Positions 1 through 8,476 of a stretch of DNA of 64,000 bases are shown here, piece after piece. The position numbers and the translations under genes are program-made. Location of the stretch: the NCBI GenBank assembly GCA_016716135.1, contig JADJWX010000002.1:682001-746000 (forward strand). Direction: 5' to 3'. The first letter of the stretch is position 1. Each line of letters starts with the position of its first letter. This DNA comes from Lewinellaceae bacterium. GTDB taxonomy: Bacteria; Bacteroidota; Bacteroidia; Chitinophagales; Saprospiraceae. The notes beneath the pieces are model-generated. The model saw nothing but the letters and a program-made list of their open reading frames with translations, was not told the DNA's origin and made no database searches.

Positions 1-2290
1 GAAAATGCAGGATGGTATCGTAGAACTCGTTGTTGCTGAAAATGTCAAAATAGGCATTCAGCACGGCAGGGTTATCGGGACTGTCGGCCAGGGCTTTGCG
101 GAGGGTGCGCAGGCCTGTTGTCGGGTCGATACCGGCTTCCAGGCGTGCCTGGGCGATCCATTTTTCCAGCCGGCTTTTTTGGTAGAAACCAAAGCCCAGC
201 CAGGCAGCAGCAACCAGAAGCACAGCCATGCCGCCCAGCAGCAGGTAAGTCTCCCTGCGGCGTTTTTGGCGGCGTTTGCGGCTTTTTTCGATCAGATCGG
301 CTTCTTCGGCGACCCAAAGGCGCATGCCGTCGGCGCCTTGTTCAACGAGGCGCAGGTCTTCATTGTCGAGGTAGGTTTGCCCCGGGTTGCGCCGGTAATT
401 GGGTACTTTACTGCTCAGGATGCGCAGGGCTTTTTGCCCGCGGTGGCTGGAGTTTTTGAACGCTTGCAGGATCACGGGCGCCAGGGTGTCGTGCGCCAGG
501 GCGTTGCGGTCTTTGCCCAGGTCGGTGAGCAGGTACAGTTCCTTGAACAGGACCAGGAGTTGCTCCAGCACATCGGCGCGGTGGCGGTAGGTTTGGCGCA
601 GCGCTTCCAGCGCGCAGCTGTTGGAATAGCCCATTTCGGTGACGTGCGCATGGAGGAGGTCGAGTGCCAGGCCGCTGCTTTCGGCGTTGTTTTGCAGTTG
701 TTGTTCCCAGTGTTTGATGTGTTCCATTTGTTGGCGGAAAAAGTCGCCTAAAAAAATGCCATCTTCCTTCAGTTTCAGGTAGTCCTCCGTTTTGAACACC
801 CGGTCTGCCCGTTCGGGTATTTGTTGCCAAAGTTTGGTAAGGACAATTTGCAGCACCGGCGCCACGGCCGTGTCGCTGTCGCTGAGCAAATCGGCGGCAA
901 TCAGTTCCGGCAGCCCGGCCTCGACCGTCAGCCCGTATTTTTGCCGGAGGCGCCCGGACCGTTCGAGTCCGGTTACAATTTCAATGATTTCGGGTTGACT
1001 CAGTGTTTTTAAAAAAACGCTTTCGGCAGGAATGCGGTTGGCCCGCAACAAGTCGTCCAGCTCAGGCTCGTATTCCTTGCGGAAACTGAGCAGGAGTTTG
1101 CCGGCCGGCCGCGCACCGGCGTTTACCCACAGGCTGCGCATGGCAACGGCCAAGGCTTCCAGTTCGTCGTTTCCCGCCGCCAGGGGCCGGGTGAAGGCTT
1201 CTTCCGCCTGATCGAGAATTACCACCAGGGCTTTTCCGCATTGTTTTTCCAGGGCCTGCCAGCATTCGGCGATGGTATCCGGAACAGCAGTGCCGTCGAG
1301 CGCCTTGGCCAGTGCCTGCTGCAAGGTGCCGGCAAGTCCTTTTTCCGGGTCGCGGCGCAGGTACAGGCAAAAGTACCGGTCTTCAATGCGCGGCAACAAG
1401 CCGGCTTCGAGAAAAGACGATTTTCCGACCCCCGACTGGCCGCTGAGGCAAATGACCGGCGCGCCAAGCGGGTTGGTCAGGCGGTCGTACATATCCCGGA
1501 TATAGTGTGCGCGGCCGAAATAAATCCCGGCGTCTTCCTGCCGGTAGCGGCCCAAAAAGCGGAAAGGCTGTTCGGGGAGCGGGTATTTTTCCGCAGCGAA
1601 GGGGAGCATGGCCAGGGGGTTGCTGGCGGCGTCGGGCAGGTTCCAGTTTAAGTCGATGGCGGCGCCGGCTTTTTGAAACAGTTGCCAGGGGAAGCGGTCA
1701 AGCCTGGCCTTCGGTTGTCCAATGCTGCGCAGGTCGTCGCCGGTGTCGGTGCGGATGCGCGCTGTCGCTTCCTGCCAGGCCCGTTCCAGGGGCATGCCCT
1801 GGCCCAGGCCGGTGTAGAACTGTTCGGCCAGCAAGCGGGCCACTTCGTCGCGGATCGACTCGAAGGTGCCGACGACCAGGGGAATGCCGGCGTTGTTGAG
1901 CTGCCGTGCGGTTTTTTCGGTGGAACAGCCATTCAGAAAAACCAGTTGCAGCCCCTTTTGGCCGGCCAGCAAGGGGATCAGCCCGGATGCATGTGCCCGG
2001 GTATTTGCCCGGTCGCCGGCTTCGAGCAGCAATTCAAAACTGTCGGCATGCCCACCGTAGTGCAGCACAGCGATGCGGTCGCGGTAGTCGGCGTCCTGCA
2101 AGGTATCGAACAGTTCGGCGGGTGTGAGGTTGGCCAGCACCTTTACCCGGCAAAGCCCCAGCCGTTCGGCGGGCCGCAGGGCCGCCTGAATAGCCCTGCT
2201 TTCCTCGGGCAGGGCGCGGAGGTAGCGGGTGTTTTCCTGGCGTTCGTTGGCGAAGGTCAGAAGTACAAGGGGGGGATGTTTTTCTGCCAT
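1..2290 (-). CDS. CHAT-type cysteine protease fused to STAND NTPase, C-terminus cut by window edge
   Basis: The reading frame opens with ATG at 2290 and stays open to the window edge (763 codons), so the C-terminus is missing. Residues 1-200 look like a CHAT (caspase-like) domain: a His motif HYGGH around residues 77-81 and a Cys motif LNGCST with Cys122 fit the catalytic dyad. A P-loop of the GxxxxGKSS type lies near residues 283-292 (GQSGVGKSS), followed by STAND-like sequence with a Walker B region (VVILDQAEEAF). A membrane helix (LLLGGMAVLLVAAAWLGFGF) follows near residue 690, then TPR-like sequence begins. The start is two bases after the stop of the upstream secreted-protein gene, so the two are very likely co-transcribed. 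CHAT-STAND proteins are known as signal-triggered proteases in bacterial conflict systems; the function here is inferred from architecture. Confidence 0.82.
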   Translation of the reverse strand, partial: MAEKHPPLVLLTFANERQENTRYLRALPEESRAIQAALRPAERLGLCRVKVLANLTPAELFDTLQDADYRDRIAVLHYGGHADSFELLLEAGDRANTRAHASGLIPLLAGQKGLQLVFLNGCSTEKTARQLNNAGIPLVVGTFESIRDEVARLLAEQFYTGLGQGMPLERAWQEATARIRTDTGDDLRSIGQPKARLDRFPWQLFQKAGAAIDLNWNLPDAASNPLAMLPFAAEKYPLPEQPFRFLGRYRQEDAGIYFGRAHYIRDMYDRLTNPLGAPVICLSGQSGVGKSSFLEAGLLPRIEDRYFCLYLRRDPEKGLAGTLQQALAKALDGTAVPDTIAECWQALEKQCGKALVVILDQAEEAFTRPLAAGNDELEALAVAMRSLWVNAGARPAGKLLLSFRKEYEPELDDLLRANRIPAESVFLKTLSQPEIIEIVTGLERSGRLRQKYGLTVEAGLPELIAADLLSDSDTAVAPVLQIVLTKLWQQIPERADRVFKTEDYLKLKEDGIFLGDFFRQQMEHIKHWEQQLQNNAESSGLALDLLHAHVTEMGYSNSCALEALRQTYRHRADVLEQLLVLFKELYLLTDLGKDRNALAHDTLAPVILQAFKNSSHRGQKALRILSSKVPNYRRNPGQTYLDNEDLRLVEQGADGMRLWVAEEADLIEKSRKRRQKRRRETYLLLGGMAVLLVAAAWLGFGFYQKSRLEKWIAQARLEAGIDPTTGLRTLRKALADSPDNPAVLNAYFDIFSNNEFYDTILHF

Positions 2291-2292
2291 AA

Positions 2293-3495
2293 TCATTTTT
2301 GCGAAGCCATGAACAGCAGGTTTTGATACCAGTAGTCAAATTGGACCGGATCGGGGTGGCCGTACAGGGTTTCTATGAAGTTTTCAATGGTAGTTTTTGC
2401 CGTTTCCGAGGCGCCTGAATCGCTTTTGTGGGCGTTGAACAAAACCAGGGCTTCCTGCGTCAGCCGTGCTTCATCAACCCGTACGAGGTCGAGGCTATTG
2501 ATAAAAACGGCGTGGTTGTATTTTTTGGAGTAGTAATATAAATTTACCAGGCGTGCTTCCGATCCGTCTGCCAATGCCGGGTCGTGCACGTTAAACAGCT
2601 GGTCTTCAAAAAATGAAATGGCGTTGGGCTCCAGAGTGAGCATCCGGCTGGTCAATATGCTTCCGGAATAAAATTCGATGTAGAAATAATCGCCGGGGTG
2701 GAGTGTCGATTCCGCCGGGTTGAAATAAATGGAGAATTTCCCGTTCAACAACAGAATGCTTGGGTTATCGTCAAAAAACTGAGCCAACTCGGATGTTTGT
2801 ATGCTCCGGCCTTTTAGAGTAACCGAATAGGTAGCCGGTTGTAGCCCGGCAGAAACCGGCTGCAACCCGTTGGAAAGTCTAAACTTCCGCGCGTTTTGGT
2901 CTTTAAATACGACAAAACTTTCCCGGTTGGTGTTTAGCAACCACAACCGGTCATCAACGGCAGGGAAATTCAGGGTGTCGTAGCGGCTGATCCATATTCC
3001 GGGATTTAGTTCGCTGAAGATGCCGGATTTTACCCGGCTTACCGCGCCTTTTACTTTTACAACCTGGTAGTCTGACACAGATTTGTTAACCAGAGTACCA
3101 GGTGGAGCAGGCTTTGCTTCGCTGTGCGCCGGGTAGGAAGGCCAGCTACCCGGCGCAGCAAAACTGTATGTCCCGGAGGTTGGCCCATCGCGCTCTTTGA
3201 ATTTGAAGCTGCCCGTGTAGGGTTCCAGTTTTTGTTGATTGGTCAGCGGGCTAAACCGGTACCAGTAGGTGGTGTTGTCTTTGGTGTTTTTCAAATACAA
3301 TATATCGGTGATGGCCATGTCGGCAATGGCATTAAAATCAGCCATTCTTAACCTGTCGCCGACTTTTATCACAGTGCCGGTTTTGAACGTAACTGTTCCA
3401 ACCAGGCCGGCTACCACATAGTTCGCTTCCTGCGAAAACGTGGGACGGCTCAAAAAAAATAGCCAGAAAATTAACCAGAACAGGTTCAGTTTCAT
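2293..3495 (-). CDS. Secreted protein of unknown function
   Basis: This is a 400-residue protein with a clear signal peptide (hydrophobic residues 3-16, cleavage probably after Phe-Ser-Gln near residue 22). Just after it the sequence VVAGLVGTVTFKTG and the following IKVGDRL recall the FecR-like fold, but the match is weak and I do not assign it. The rest has no motif I recognise. It sits between the caspase-lipase gene (9 bases upstream) and the CHAT-STAND gene (2 bases downstream), which suggests one transcript and a shared function at the cell envelope. Possible roles are a periplasmic partner or ligand-binding subunit for the membrane-anchored CHAT-STAND protein; this is inference from gene order only. 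Confidence 0.75.
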   Translation of the reverse strand: MKLNLFWLIFWLFFLSRPTFSQEANYVVAGLVGTVTFKTGTVIKVGDRLRMADFNAIADMAITDILYLKNTKDNTTYWYRFSPLTNQQKLEPYTGSFKFKERDGPTSGTYSFAAPGSWPSYPAHSEAKPAPPGTLVNKSVSDYQVVKVKGAVSRVKSGIFSELNPGIWISRYDTLNFPAVDDRLWLLNTNRESFVVFKDQNARKFRLSNGLQPVSAGLQPATYSVTLKGRSIQTSELAQFFDDNPSILLLNGKFSIYFNPAESTLHPGDYFYIEFYSGSILTSRMLTLEPNAISFFEDQLFNVHDPALADGSEARLVNLYYYSKKYNHAVFINSLDLVRVDEARLTQEALVLFNAHKSDSGASETAKTTIENFIETLYGHPDPVQFDYWYQNLLFMASQK

Positions 3496-3504
3496 ATGCG
3501 TTTT

Positions 3505-6500
3505 TCAGTGTGACCAGTTTGCAGAATCTGAAAAATACCCCCAATGATGCCCCGGCACCACGGTCTGGTCGGCGGCCTTCACGGCTAAAATACTTTCCAC
3601 GCTCACCGCACCATCGTTGGGCGCTGAAGCATAGGCCCATTGCCCGATCTGGGCCAGGATCTTTTCCGAAAAATCCGGGTCGTTTTCCCGTTTCAGGAAC
3701 TGGCGGATATCGCCCGCCACCACCCGGTATGGAACGGGCGGCGCCGCACCGGCAGCCAAATGGCTCAGGAACGGAGACCCGGGTTTGAGCTGTTTCAAGG
3801 TGATAAACAATTCGTTTTTGGCAAACTGCAACGCACCCATCAGCCCTGCCAATGCCGGAAGACTCCAGTTGAAATATTTCATGCCGATCCCCAGGGCGCC
3901 GTTTACCCAATTCAGGTAGTCGGGGATGCTCCCCAAACTGGAGCCCGCATTCGGTGTGCCGGTCATGGTGAGCCGTTCAACAAGCGCCTGCCCGTTCAGG
4001 CGTTCGATAAAATACCGGGCCACCAGGCCTCCCATCGAATGCGCGACGATCTCGATTTTTTTACCCGCAAGACCGGCCGTCCCCTCCAGCATTGTTTTCA
4101 GGGCCATGGCGGTGTCCTCGATCGGGGTTTTCAGGTTTTCATAATCAAAACAGAGGACCAGGTGCCCCGGCTGTTTGCCAAAATTCCGGAAGGCTTCCAC
4201 CATCGTTTTGGTATCGCCGACAATACCGTGCACGAGCAAGGTGATCTTTTGCGCATCGCGCACCTGCCGGTCAAGCTGCGCTTCCCGGCGCTCAAAACGG
4301 CCGTCGGGCAGATACTCGACCCACCGCAAATACTGGATATTTACCGGCAGGCCGTAGTCTTTTACAAACTTGAATACGTACAGCCGAAGGGCTTTCCCCA
4401 GGCTGCGCGTGCGGGCCGCTTGTGTTTCTGCCGGTATGTTGCGAACACAGACGGTCAGGGAGCCGTCCTCCCGTGCGCGGGTTTCGCCCAGGGGCAGAAA
4501 GTTTGTCCCGTCAAACCAAAAAGGAAGGATCAGCTGGTCTGCGTCCTCCGGATGCAGCTCAATTTCCCAGGGATGGCTGGCGAGCCCGGCGTCCGACCGG
4601 ATTTCTGTCAGGTCGAGGTAGCTGGCGCCCGCACTGCGCACAGTTTGGTCCAGGGGAACCAGTTGGACTGCGGCGTTTCCCTGAAAAAACGGGTGGTCCA
4701 GCACAACGGCATCGAGGCCGCGCGTAGCTGCCGGTGCGGTTACCCGGTAGCTGCTGCGCAGCGTGGGGTGCGGCAGGAGGCGCACCTGTCCGCCGGCAAG
4801 GCTGATGGCCGTTTCACCGACGGTTCCGGTTCCTGCGTTGCGCAGCAAGCGTACCTGGACAGATTTGGTAAGCCAATCGGATTTTACCAGGCTGCCGCCG
4901 ATACTGCGGGTTTGTTCCAATTCGGTGCTGCCGCGGTTGCCGTCCGGTTCCAGCGCATCTTTGGAAAAAGCGGTTTCGTCGATGGGCTCCGTCGATACGA
5001 TCAGTTTAAAAACATCGAGTTCTTCATCTGCGCCGGGCGGCAGGTGAAAATAGGTGTCTATAAACGGAAATTCGCGGGTGCCGTCCGGCATCGGTTTGGT
5101 TGCATTCGCGGAAAATACCTGCATGCCATACGTTGGGCTCAGGTACACCAGTGCTGCATGTAAGTCCCGGCCGGTTTCGTTAGTGCCGGTCAGTTTGAAG
5201 TTGATCTGGTTTTGGTCGAGCGAAAAGGTGCACTGGCCGCCCGGGAGGGCTGTGTACCGACCCGAGTCATCCTGAATATGCAGGTTGAGCGACAGGCGGT
5301 TTTCAGGCAGTTTTGTCGAATGGTTCTCCAGTTCCAGCACCCGGTGCCAATGGGCGATTTGATCGAACACCCGGACCAGGGCTTCCACGGCATCGGTACC
5401 GGTATCCGGGACGGTGTTGACCAGCGTTCCTTCGGTCGTCCGGTACAGCCTGAACGTATGCTCGTTCAGCTCCAGGGTAATCGGGCACCCTTCGGGCTGG
5501 TCCAGCAGCAGGATCGACGATTCTCCCTGTTTATCCAATGTTGCCTGAACGCGGGTTCTCGTTTCGGGGGCCGGGCAATAAATGCCCAAAGGCTGCAAGG
5601 GCAATGCTTTCGGTATGCCCCAGTAGGTTTCGTATTTACTGATGTTCAGGTTGCCGGGCCGAATAGCGCTTTTTGAAACATTGAGTTGGTACAACTCCGC
5701 GGTTCCCAGTGTTTCGCCGCCTGTTTCGGTAGAAAAAACGGCCACCTGAACCGGCTGCTGCATGTCGGCATGTATACCGTTTCCAAGGCCGAGCGCTATC
5801 CGCCAATCCTGTGTTTCAGCATCAAAAAAAAGTGGATACCGGCGCTGGTATTTGGGCGGCAGGTTGTTTCCCAAAAAACCGCTTTGCGGATTAAATCCGC
5901 CGAAAGCTTCAATTTGAGGGTTTTGCTGGCGCGTCAGGCGGCGGATGGTTGCGCAAATCCGGTGGTACAGATCGCTGTATGAAATATGGGCGCCGGTTTG
6001 TTCCACCGCCGTAAGCAGCGCCCGGGTAAATACACCGAATTTTTCCGTGCTTTCGAGTGCTTTTTCTGTGTTTTTACAGGCTGAAATGGCCAAGTGGCGG
6101 GTGTATGGAACCGTCAGTGGTTGCCCGGTGTCCAACAGGTTGCGGTAGGTATTGTCCAGGTAGCTGCTTAAGGGGCGCGGTTCCCTGCTGCCGGGAATAT
6201 ACCGGACATTCCAGCCCAGGAATTCCTCGGCATCTCGGGTTACCGAACCGGAATGGCAGGCATCGGAGATGACGACAAGTTGAATGCCCTGCCGGTCGGT
6301 TTCTTTCAACAGCAGTGCGATTTCCTTATCGGCCAGGTCAAATTGTCCGGGCAAACGGCTGTCGTATAAAACCCAGCCTTCCTCAAACCCATCCGGTTCT
6401 ATGCTTTCGAATTCGGGCGCGGTCCGGCTGCGGGAGCCATGCCCGGAAAAATAAACGAGCACGGTGTCGCCTTCCGTGGCCTTGCCCAGATGCCTGCGCC

Positions 6501-6711
6501 AGGCTGAAATAAGGCCGGCGCGGGTGGCCTCTGCATTGCGCAGGATGCAGATATAGTCTGCCTCTTTTTCCGGTGGTATCCCAACGCTTTCCAGTTGGCT
6601 GAGCAGTAGGCGGCGGATGCCGGCAATGTCATTCAGGCAACCGCGGAGCGGAGGCACCGGGCTGTTCGGCGCATAGTTATCAATGGCAACAAGGAGAGCA
6701 CGTATTGGCAT
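3505..6711 (-). CDS. Caspase-fold peptidase fused to PGAP1/lipase-like alpha/beta hydrolase
   Basis: This 1068-residue protein has a catalytic domain at each end. The N-terminal 290 residues are a caspase (C14) domain: VYFSGHGSRS gives catalytic His91 and VISDACHSGS gives catalytic Cys152. The last 250 residues are an alpha/beta hydrolase: LLVHGIVGD near residue 826, nucleophile elbow AHSMGG with Ser892, APNDG with Asp1033, and GHHWG with His1055/1056, a complete Ser-Asp-His triad in the usual order. The middle 500 residues look beta-rich and are unrecognised. No signal peptide is present. It is the first gene of a set with the secreted protein and the CHAT-STAND protein. Metacaspase-like enzymes occur in bacterial death systems; the fused lipase would supply a membrane-attacking activity. 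The partnership is inferred. Confidence 0.88.
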   Translation of the reverse strand: MPIRALLVAIDNYAPNSPVPPLRGCLNDIAGIRRLLLSQLESVGIPPEKEADYICILRNAEATRAGLISAWRRHLGKATEGDTVLVYFSGHGSRSRTAPEFESIEPDGFEEGWVLYDSRLPGQFDLADKEIALLLKETDRQGIQLVVISDACHSGSVTRDAEEFLGWNVRYIPGSREPRPLSSYLDNTYRNLLDTGQPLTVPYTRHLAISACKNTEKALESTEKFGVFTRALLTAVEQTGAHISYSDLYHRICATIRRLTRQQNPQIEAFGGFNPQSGFLGNNLPPKYQRRYPLFFDAETQDWRIALGLGNGIHADMQQPVQVAVFSTETGGETLGTAELYQLNVSKSAIRPGNLNISKYETYWGIPKALPLQPLGIYCPAPETRTRVQATLDKQGESSILLLDQPEGCPITLELNEHTFRLYRTTEGTLVNTVPDTGTDAVEALVRVFDQIAHWHRVLELENHSTKLPENRLSLNLHIQDDSGRYTALPGGQCTFSLDQNQINFKLTGTNETGRDLHAALVYLSPTYGMQVFSANATKPMPDGTREFPFIDTYFHLPPGADEELDVFKLIVSTEPIDETAFSKDALEPDGNRGSTELEQTRSIGGSLVKSDWLTKSVQVRLLRNAGTGTVGETAISLAGGQVRLLPHPTLRSSYRVTAPAATRGLDAVVLDHPFFQGNAAVQLVPLDQTVRSAGASYLDLTEIRSDAGLASHPWEIELHPEDADQLILPFWFDGTNFLPLGETRAREDGSLTVCVRNIPAETQAARTRSLGKALRLYVFKFVKDYGLPVNIQYLRWVEYLPDGRFERREAQLDRQVRDAQKITLLVHGIVGDTKTMVEAFRNFGKQPGHLVLCFDYENLKTPIEDTAMALKTMLEGTAGLAGKKIEIVAHSMGGLVARYFIERLNGQALVERLTMTGTPNAGSSLGSIPDYLNWVNGALGIGMKYFNWSLPALAGLMGALQFAKNELFITLKQLKPGSPFLSHLAAGAAPPVPYRVVAGDIRQFLKRENDPDFSEKILAQIGQWAYASAPNDGAVSVESILAVKAADQTVVPGHHWGYFSDSANWSH

Positions 6712-6776
6712 AGGAAAAGGGCTTATGCAAGGTGACTGGAGGCGAACGCAACACCAATTTTCATTTGTTTCCCTCT

Positions 6777-6784
6777 CAAATATA
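6777..6784 (-). promoter_or_regulatory. Putative Bacteroidota -7 promoter box
   Basis: On the minus strand the bases read TATATTTG, an exact fit to the Bacteroidota sigma-A -7 consensus TAnnTTTG. It lies about 65 bases upstream of the caspase-lipase start codon. No convincing -33 TTTG element is seen, so this is a candidate only. Confidence 0.4.
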
Positions 6785-6800
6785 ATGATTTTTTAAAATT

Positions 6801-6964
6801 AGAACCCATCTCAAAACTACCTGTCGGGCCAAAATGGTGTCTATAAGTCGAATACTGCGTTAGTTTTTTTTCAACGTAGAACCCCGCTACGATTCAAAAA
6901 ACTGCCTTGCCTTCGACTTTAATCCACTCATTTTGACTCCGACGCCAGTTTTGAGATGGGTTCT
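6801..6964. repeat. 164-bp foldback (MITE-like) element with perfect 18-bp terminal inverted repeats
   Basis: The ends agaacccatctcaaaact (6801-6818) and agttttgagatgggttct (6947-6964) are perfect inverted repeats. The interior continues the symmetry imperfectly: AAAATG/CATTTT, AAGTCGAA/TTCGACTT, a T-run facing an A-run, and a central CGTAG/CTACG pair around AACCCCG. The whole unit can therefore fold into one long hairpin. It fills most of the gap between the caspase-lipase gene and the LytTR gene and contains no reading frame. It looks like a non-autonomous mobile repeat. Confidence 0.72.
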
Positions 6965-6971
6965 AGTAAAA

Positions 6972-7703
6972 TCAGCAGTAACTGAGATGTTGCAAAACCT
7001 GCGAGCGCAAGGCCGTTGAAACGGGTACGTCGACGCCGTTTTGCAAGATCAGGCAGTCTTCCCTGCATTTGTATTGTTCAACATGGATCAGGTTGACCAC
7101 ACAGGTAGCGTTTACACGTTGGAGTGGAAACTGGTGCAGTTGCGCTTCAAGTTGATCGTTTTCCAGTGGCACCAGGATAGACCGGTTATTTTTCAATACA
7201 ATCCGCCAACCGTTTTTTTCATAATCGCAGCGCACTATTTGCCGGATCGGGATATAGTTGATGGTGTCTGATTCTTGAATGGCCACCCGGTTGTTCCGAA
7301 GGCGGGGCAGCAGGTTTTTTAGAATCGGATAGGCATTCCGGATCAAGGATTTGTTGTGTATTTTCTGGGCAACCCGGTCCAAGGTGCGCCTGACATCGCG
7401 CTCTTGCAGGGGTTTTAGCAAAAAATCGCTTGCACCAACTTGAAATGCCTCGAAGGCAAACGTAGCCCACTCCGAGATAAAGATTAATTCGATAACGGAT
7501 TGGTCCGTGCGTTCAATCGTATCCAGGGCGGCTATTCCCGTCAGGTCGATATTGACGAAGGCCAGGTCGGGAAGTTCTTGTTGGATGGCTGCAATTCCGG
7601 CGTCTCCGTCAGCGTACGAACCGAAGACTGTGATATCCACATTGAGGCGCAGCAAGAGCGCTTCCAGCCTGGCTGGTTGCGTGTCGATTATTATGGCTTT
7701 CAT
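6972..7703 (-). CDS. LytTR-family response regulator with degenerate receiver domain
   Basis: This 243-residue protein has an N-terminal receiver domain (about 1-120) and a C-terminal LytTR DNA-binding domain (about 140-240, with the typical RCDYEKNG and VNLIHV segments). The receiver keeps the conserved Lys97 (FLLKPL) and a Ser at the Thr/Ser position (Ser77), but the phospho-acceptor position is Asn51 (AFVNIDL instead of the usual F-L-D-I-E-M), and the acidic pair after strand 1 is reduced to Asp7-Thr8. Phosphorylation in the usual way is therefore unlikely. No histidine kinase gene is next to it. It starts 23 bases after the stop of an unknown gene, suggesting co-transcription. It may be constitutively active or respond to something other than phosphorylation. 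Confidence 0.88.
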   Translation of the reverse strand: MKAIIIDTQPARLEALLLRLNVDITVFGSYADGDAGIAAIQQELPDLAFVNIDLTGIAALDTIERTDQSVIELIFISEWATFAFEAFQVGASDFLLKPLQERDVRRTLDRVAQKIHNKSLIRNAYPILKNLLPRLRNNRVAIQESDTINYIPIRQIVRCDYEKNGWRIVLKNNRSILVPLENDQLEAQLHQFPLQRVNATCVVNLIHVEQYKCREDCLILQNGVDVPVSTALRSQVLQHLSYC

Positions 7704-7726
7704 TGGTTGAGGTTTATTAGCCGAGG

Positions 7727-8299
7727 TTAAAATTGAAGGATTAAATCGTTGTTGGCATTGGTTTTCAGGTAGACGGTTTCGCCGGGGCGAATGATGACCC
7801 TTGGGGCGGTAAAGCCGGTTCGGACGTCGGTGGCGCCAATGAAACTCAGGGTGCTGCCGGTGGCGCTGCCTGCCTCGTCCACGATTTCGGCAAAAGCAAT
7901 TTGCGGGGCATTGTTTGCTATGTTGCGCAAGAGCACCTGGCTTGCAGCGCCCGATGCGGCGGGGTCTTGCGTACTTTCATTTTTAAACAGCCGGGCTGTA
8001 AAACTCGTGCCACCCTGTGCAGTGTTCAGTTCTGAAAGGCTGATGCCTAAAAATTCATCGGCAATCGAAAAGGCATCTTCCGGCAGCGCAATCGAAAACA
8101 AGCCGGTTACAGGGTCTTTACTCATGATTTGCGCAATTTGCCCGCCGGCTGCCAGCGTAATCTTGTGCTCAAATTCGAGCAAGCCTCCTGAATAAGCGGC
8201 AATGGCGTACGTTTTATCCACTTCACCCGCTGCATCGCGGGAAAAAAAAGCGATATCGGGCACCGGAGTAGGCAAGAACGTGATGGTGGTGTGTTGCAT
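7727..8299 (-). CDS. Hypothetical protein
   Basis: This is a 190-residue protein that I do not recognise. I place the start at the ATG at 8299 (MQHTTITFLP) because the 22 residues upstream in the longer frame are basic and unstructured-looking and unlike the rest. There is no signal peptide or membrane segment. The sequence is rich in short beta-prone stretches and ends with LKTNANNDLILQF. It lies just upstream of the LytTR regulator on the same strand with a 23-base gap, so the two are probably in one transcript. Confidence 0.6.
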   Translation of the reverse strand: MQHTTITFLPTPVPDIAFFSRDAAGEVDKTYAIAAYSGGLLEFEHKITLAAGGQIAQIMSKDPVTGLFSIALPEDAFSIADEFLGISLSELNTAQGGTSFTARLFKNESTQDPAASGAASQVLLRNIANNAPQIAFAEIVDEAGSATGSTLSFIGATDVRTGFTAPRVIIRPGETVYLKTNANNDLILQF

Positions 8300-8476
8300 G
8301 GTAATAGTTTGGAAATGTGAACAAAAAAGGTTTTTGGGGCCGGTTTTCCGGGGGCGTGACATTGGTTTTTTGCACGTTTAAACCAGAAGCCAGCGCCACT
8401 TTTGCGATGGCTTCCAGATACTTCAATAGTTTCATTTGGTTTTTTGGGGTTTAGGTTTTTCAGGGTTAAAAGAGGG

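Noticed and set aside
3640..5163. 507-codon open frame on the plus strand opposite the caspase-lipase gene
   Set aside because: It is the antisense shadow of a well-supported gene, has low-complexity Arg/Gly/Ala-rich composition and no recognisable motif.
8223..8435. 70-codon minus-strand frame starting MKLLKYLEAIAKV
   Set aside because: The first 20 residues look protein-like, but it overlaps the next gene by 77 bases and the rest is His- and Phe-rich noise. A short leader peptide cannot be excluded.
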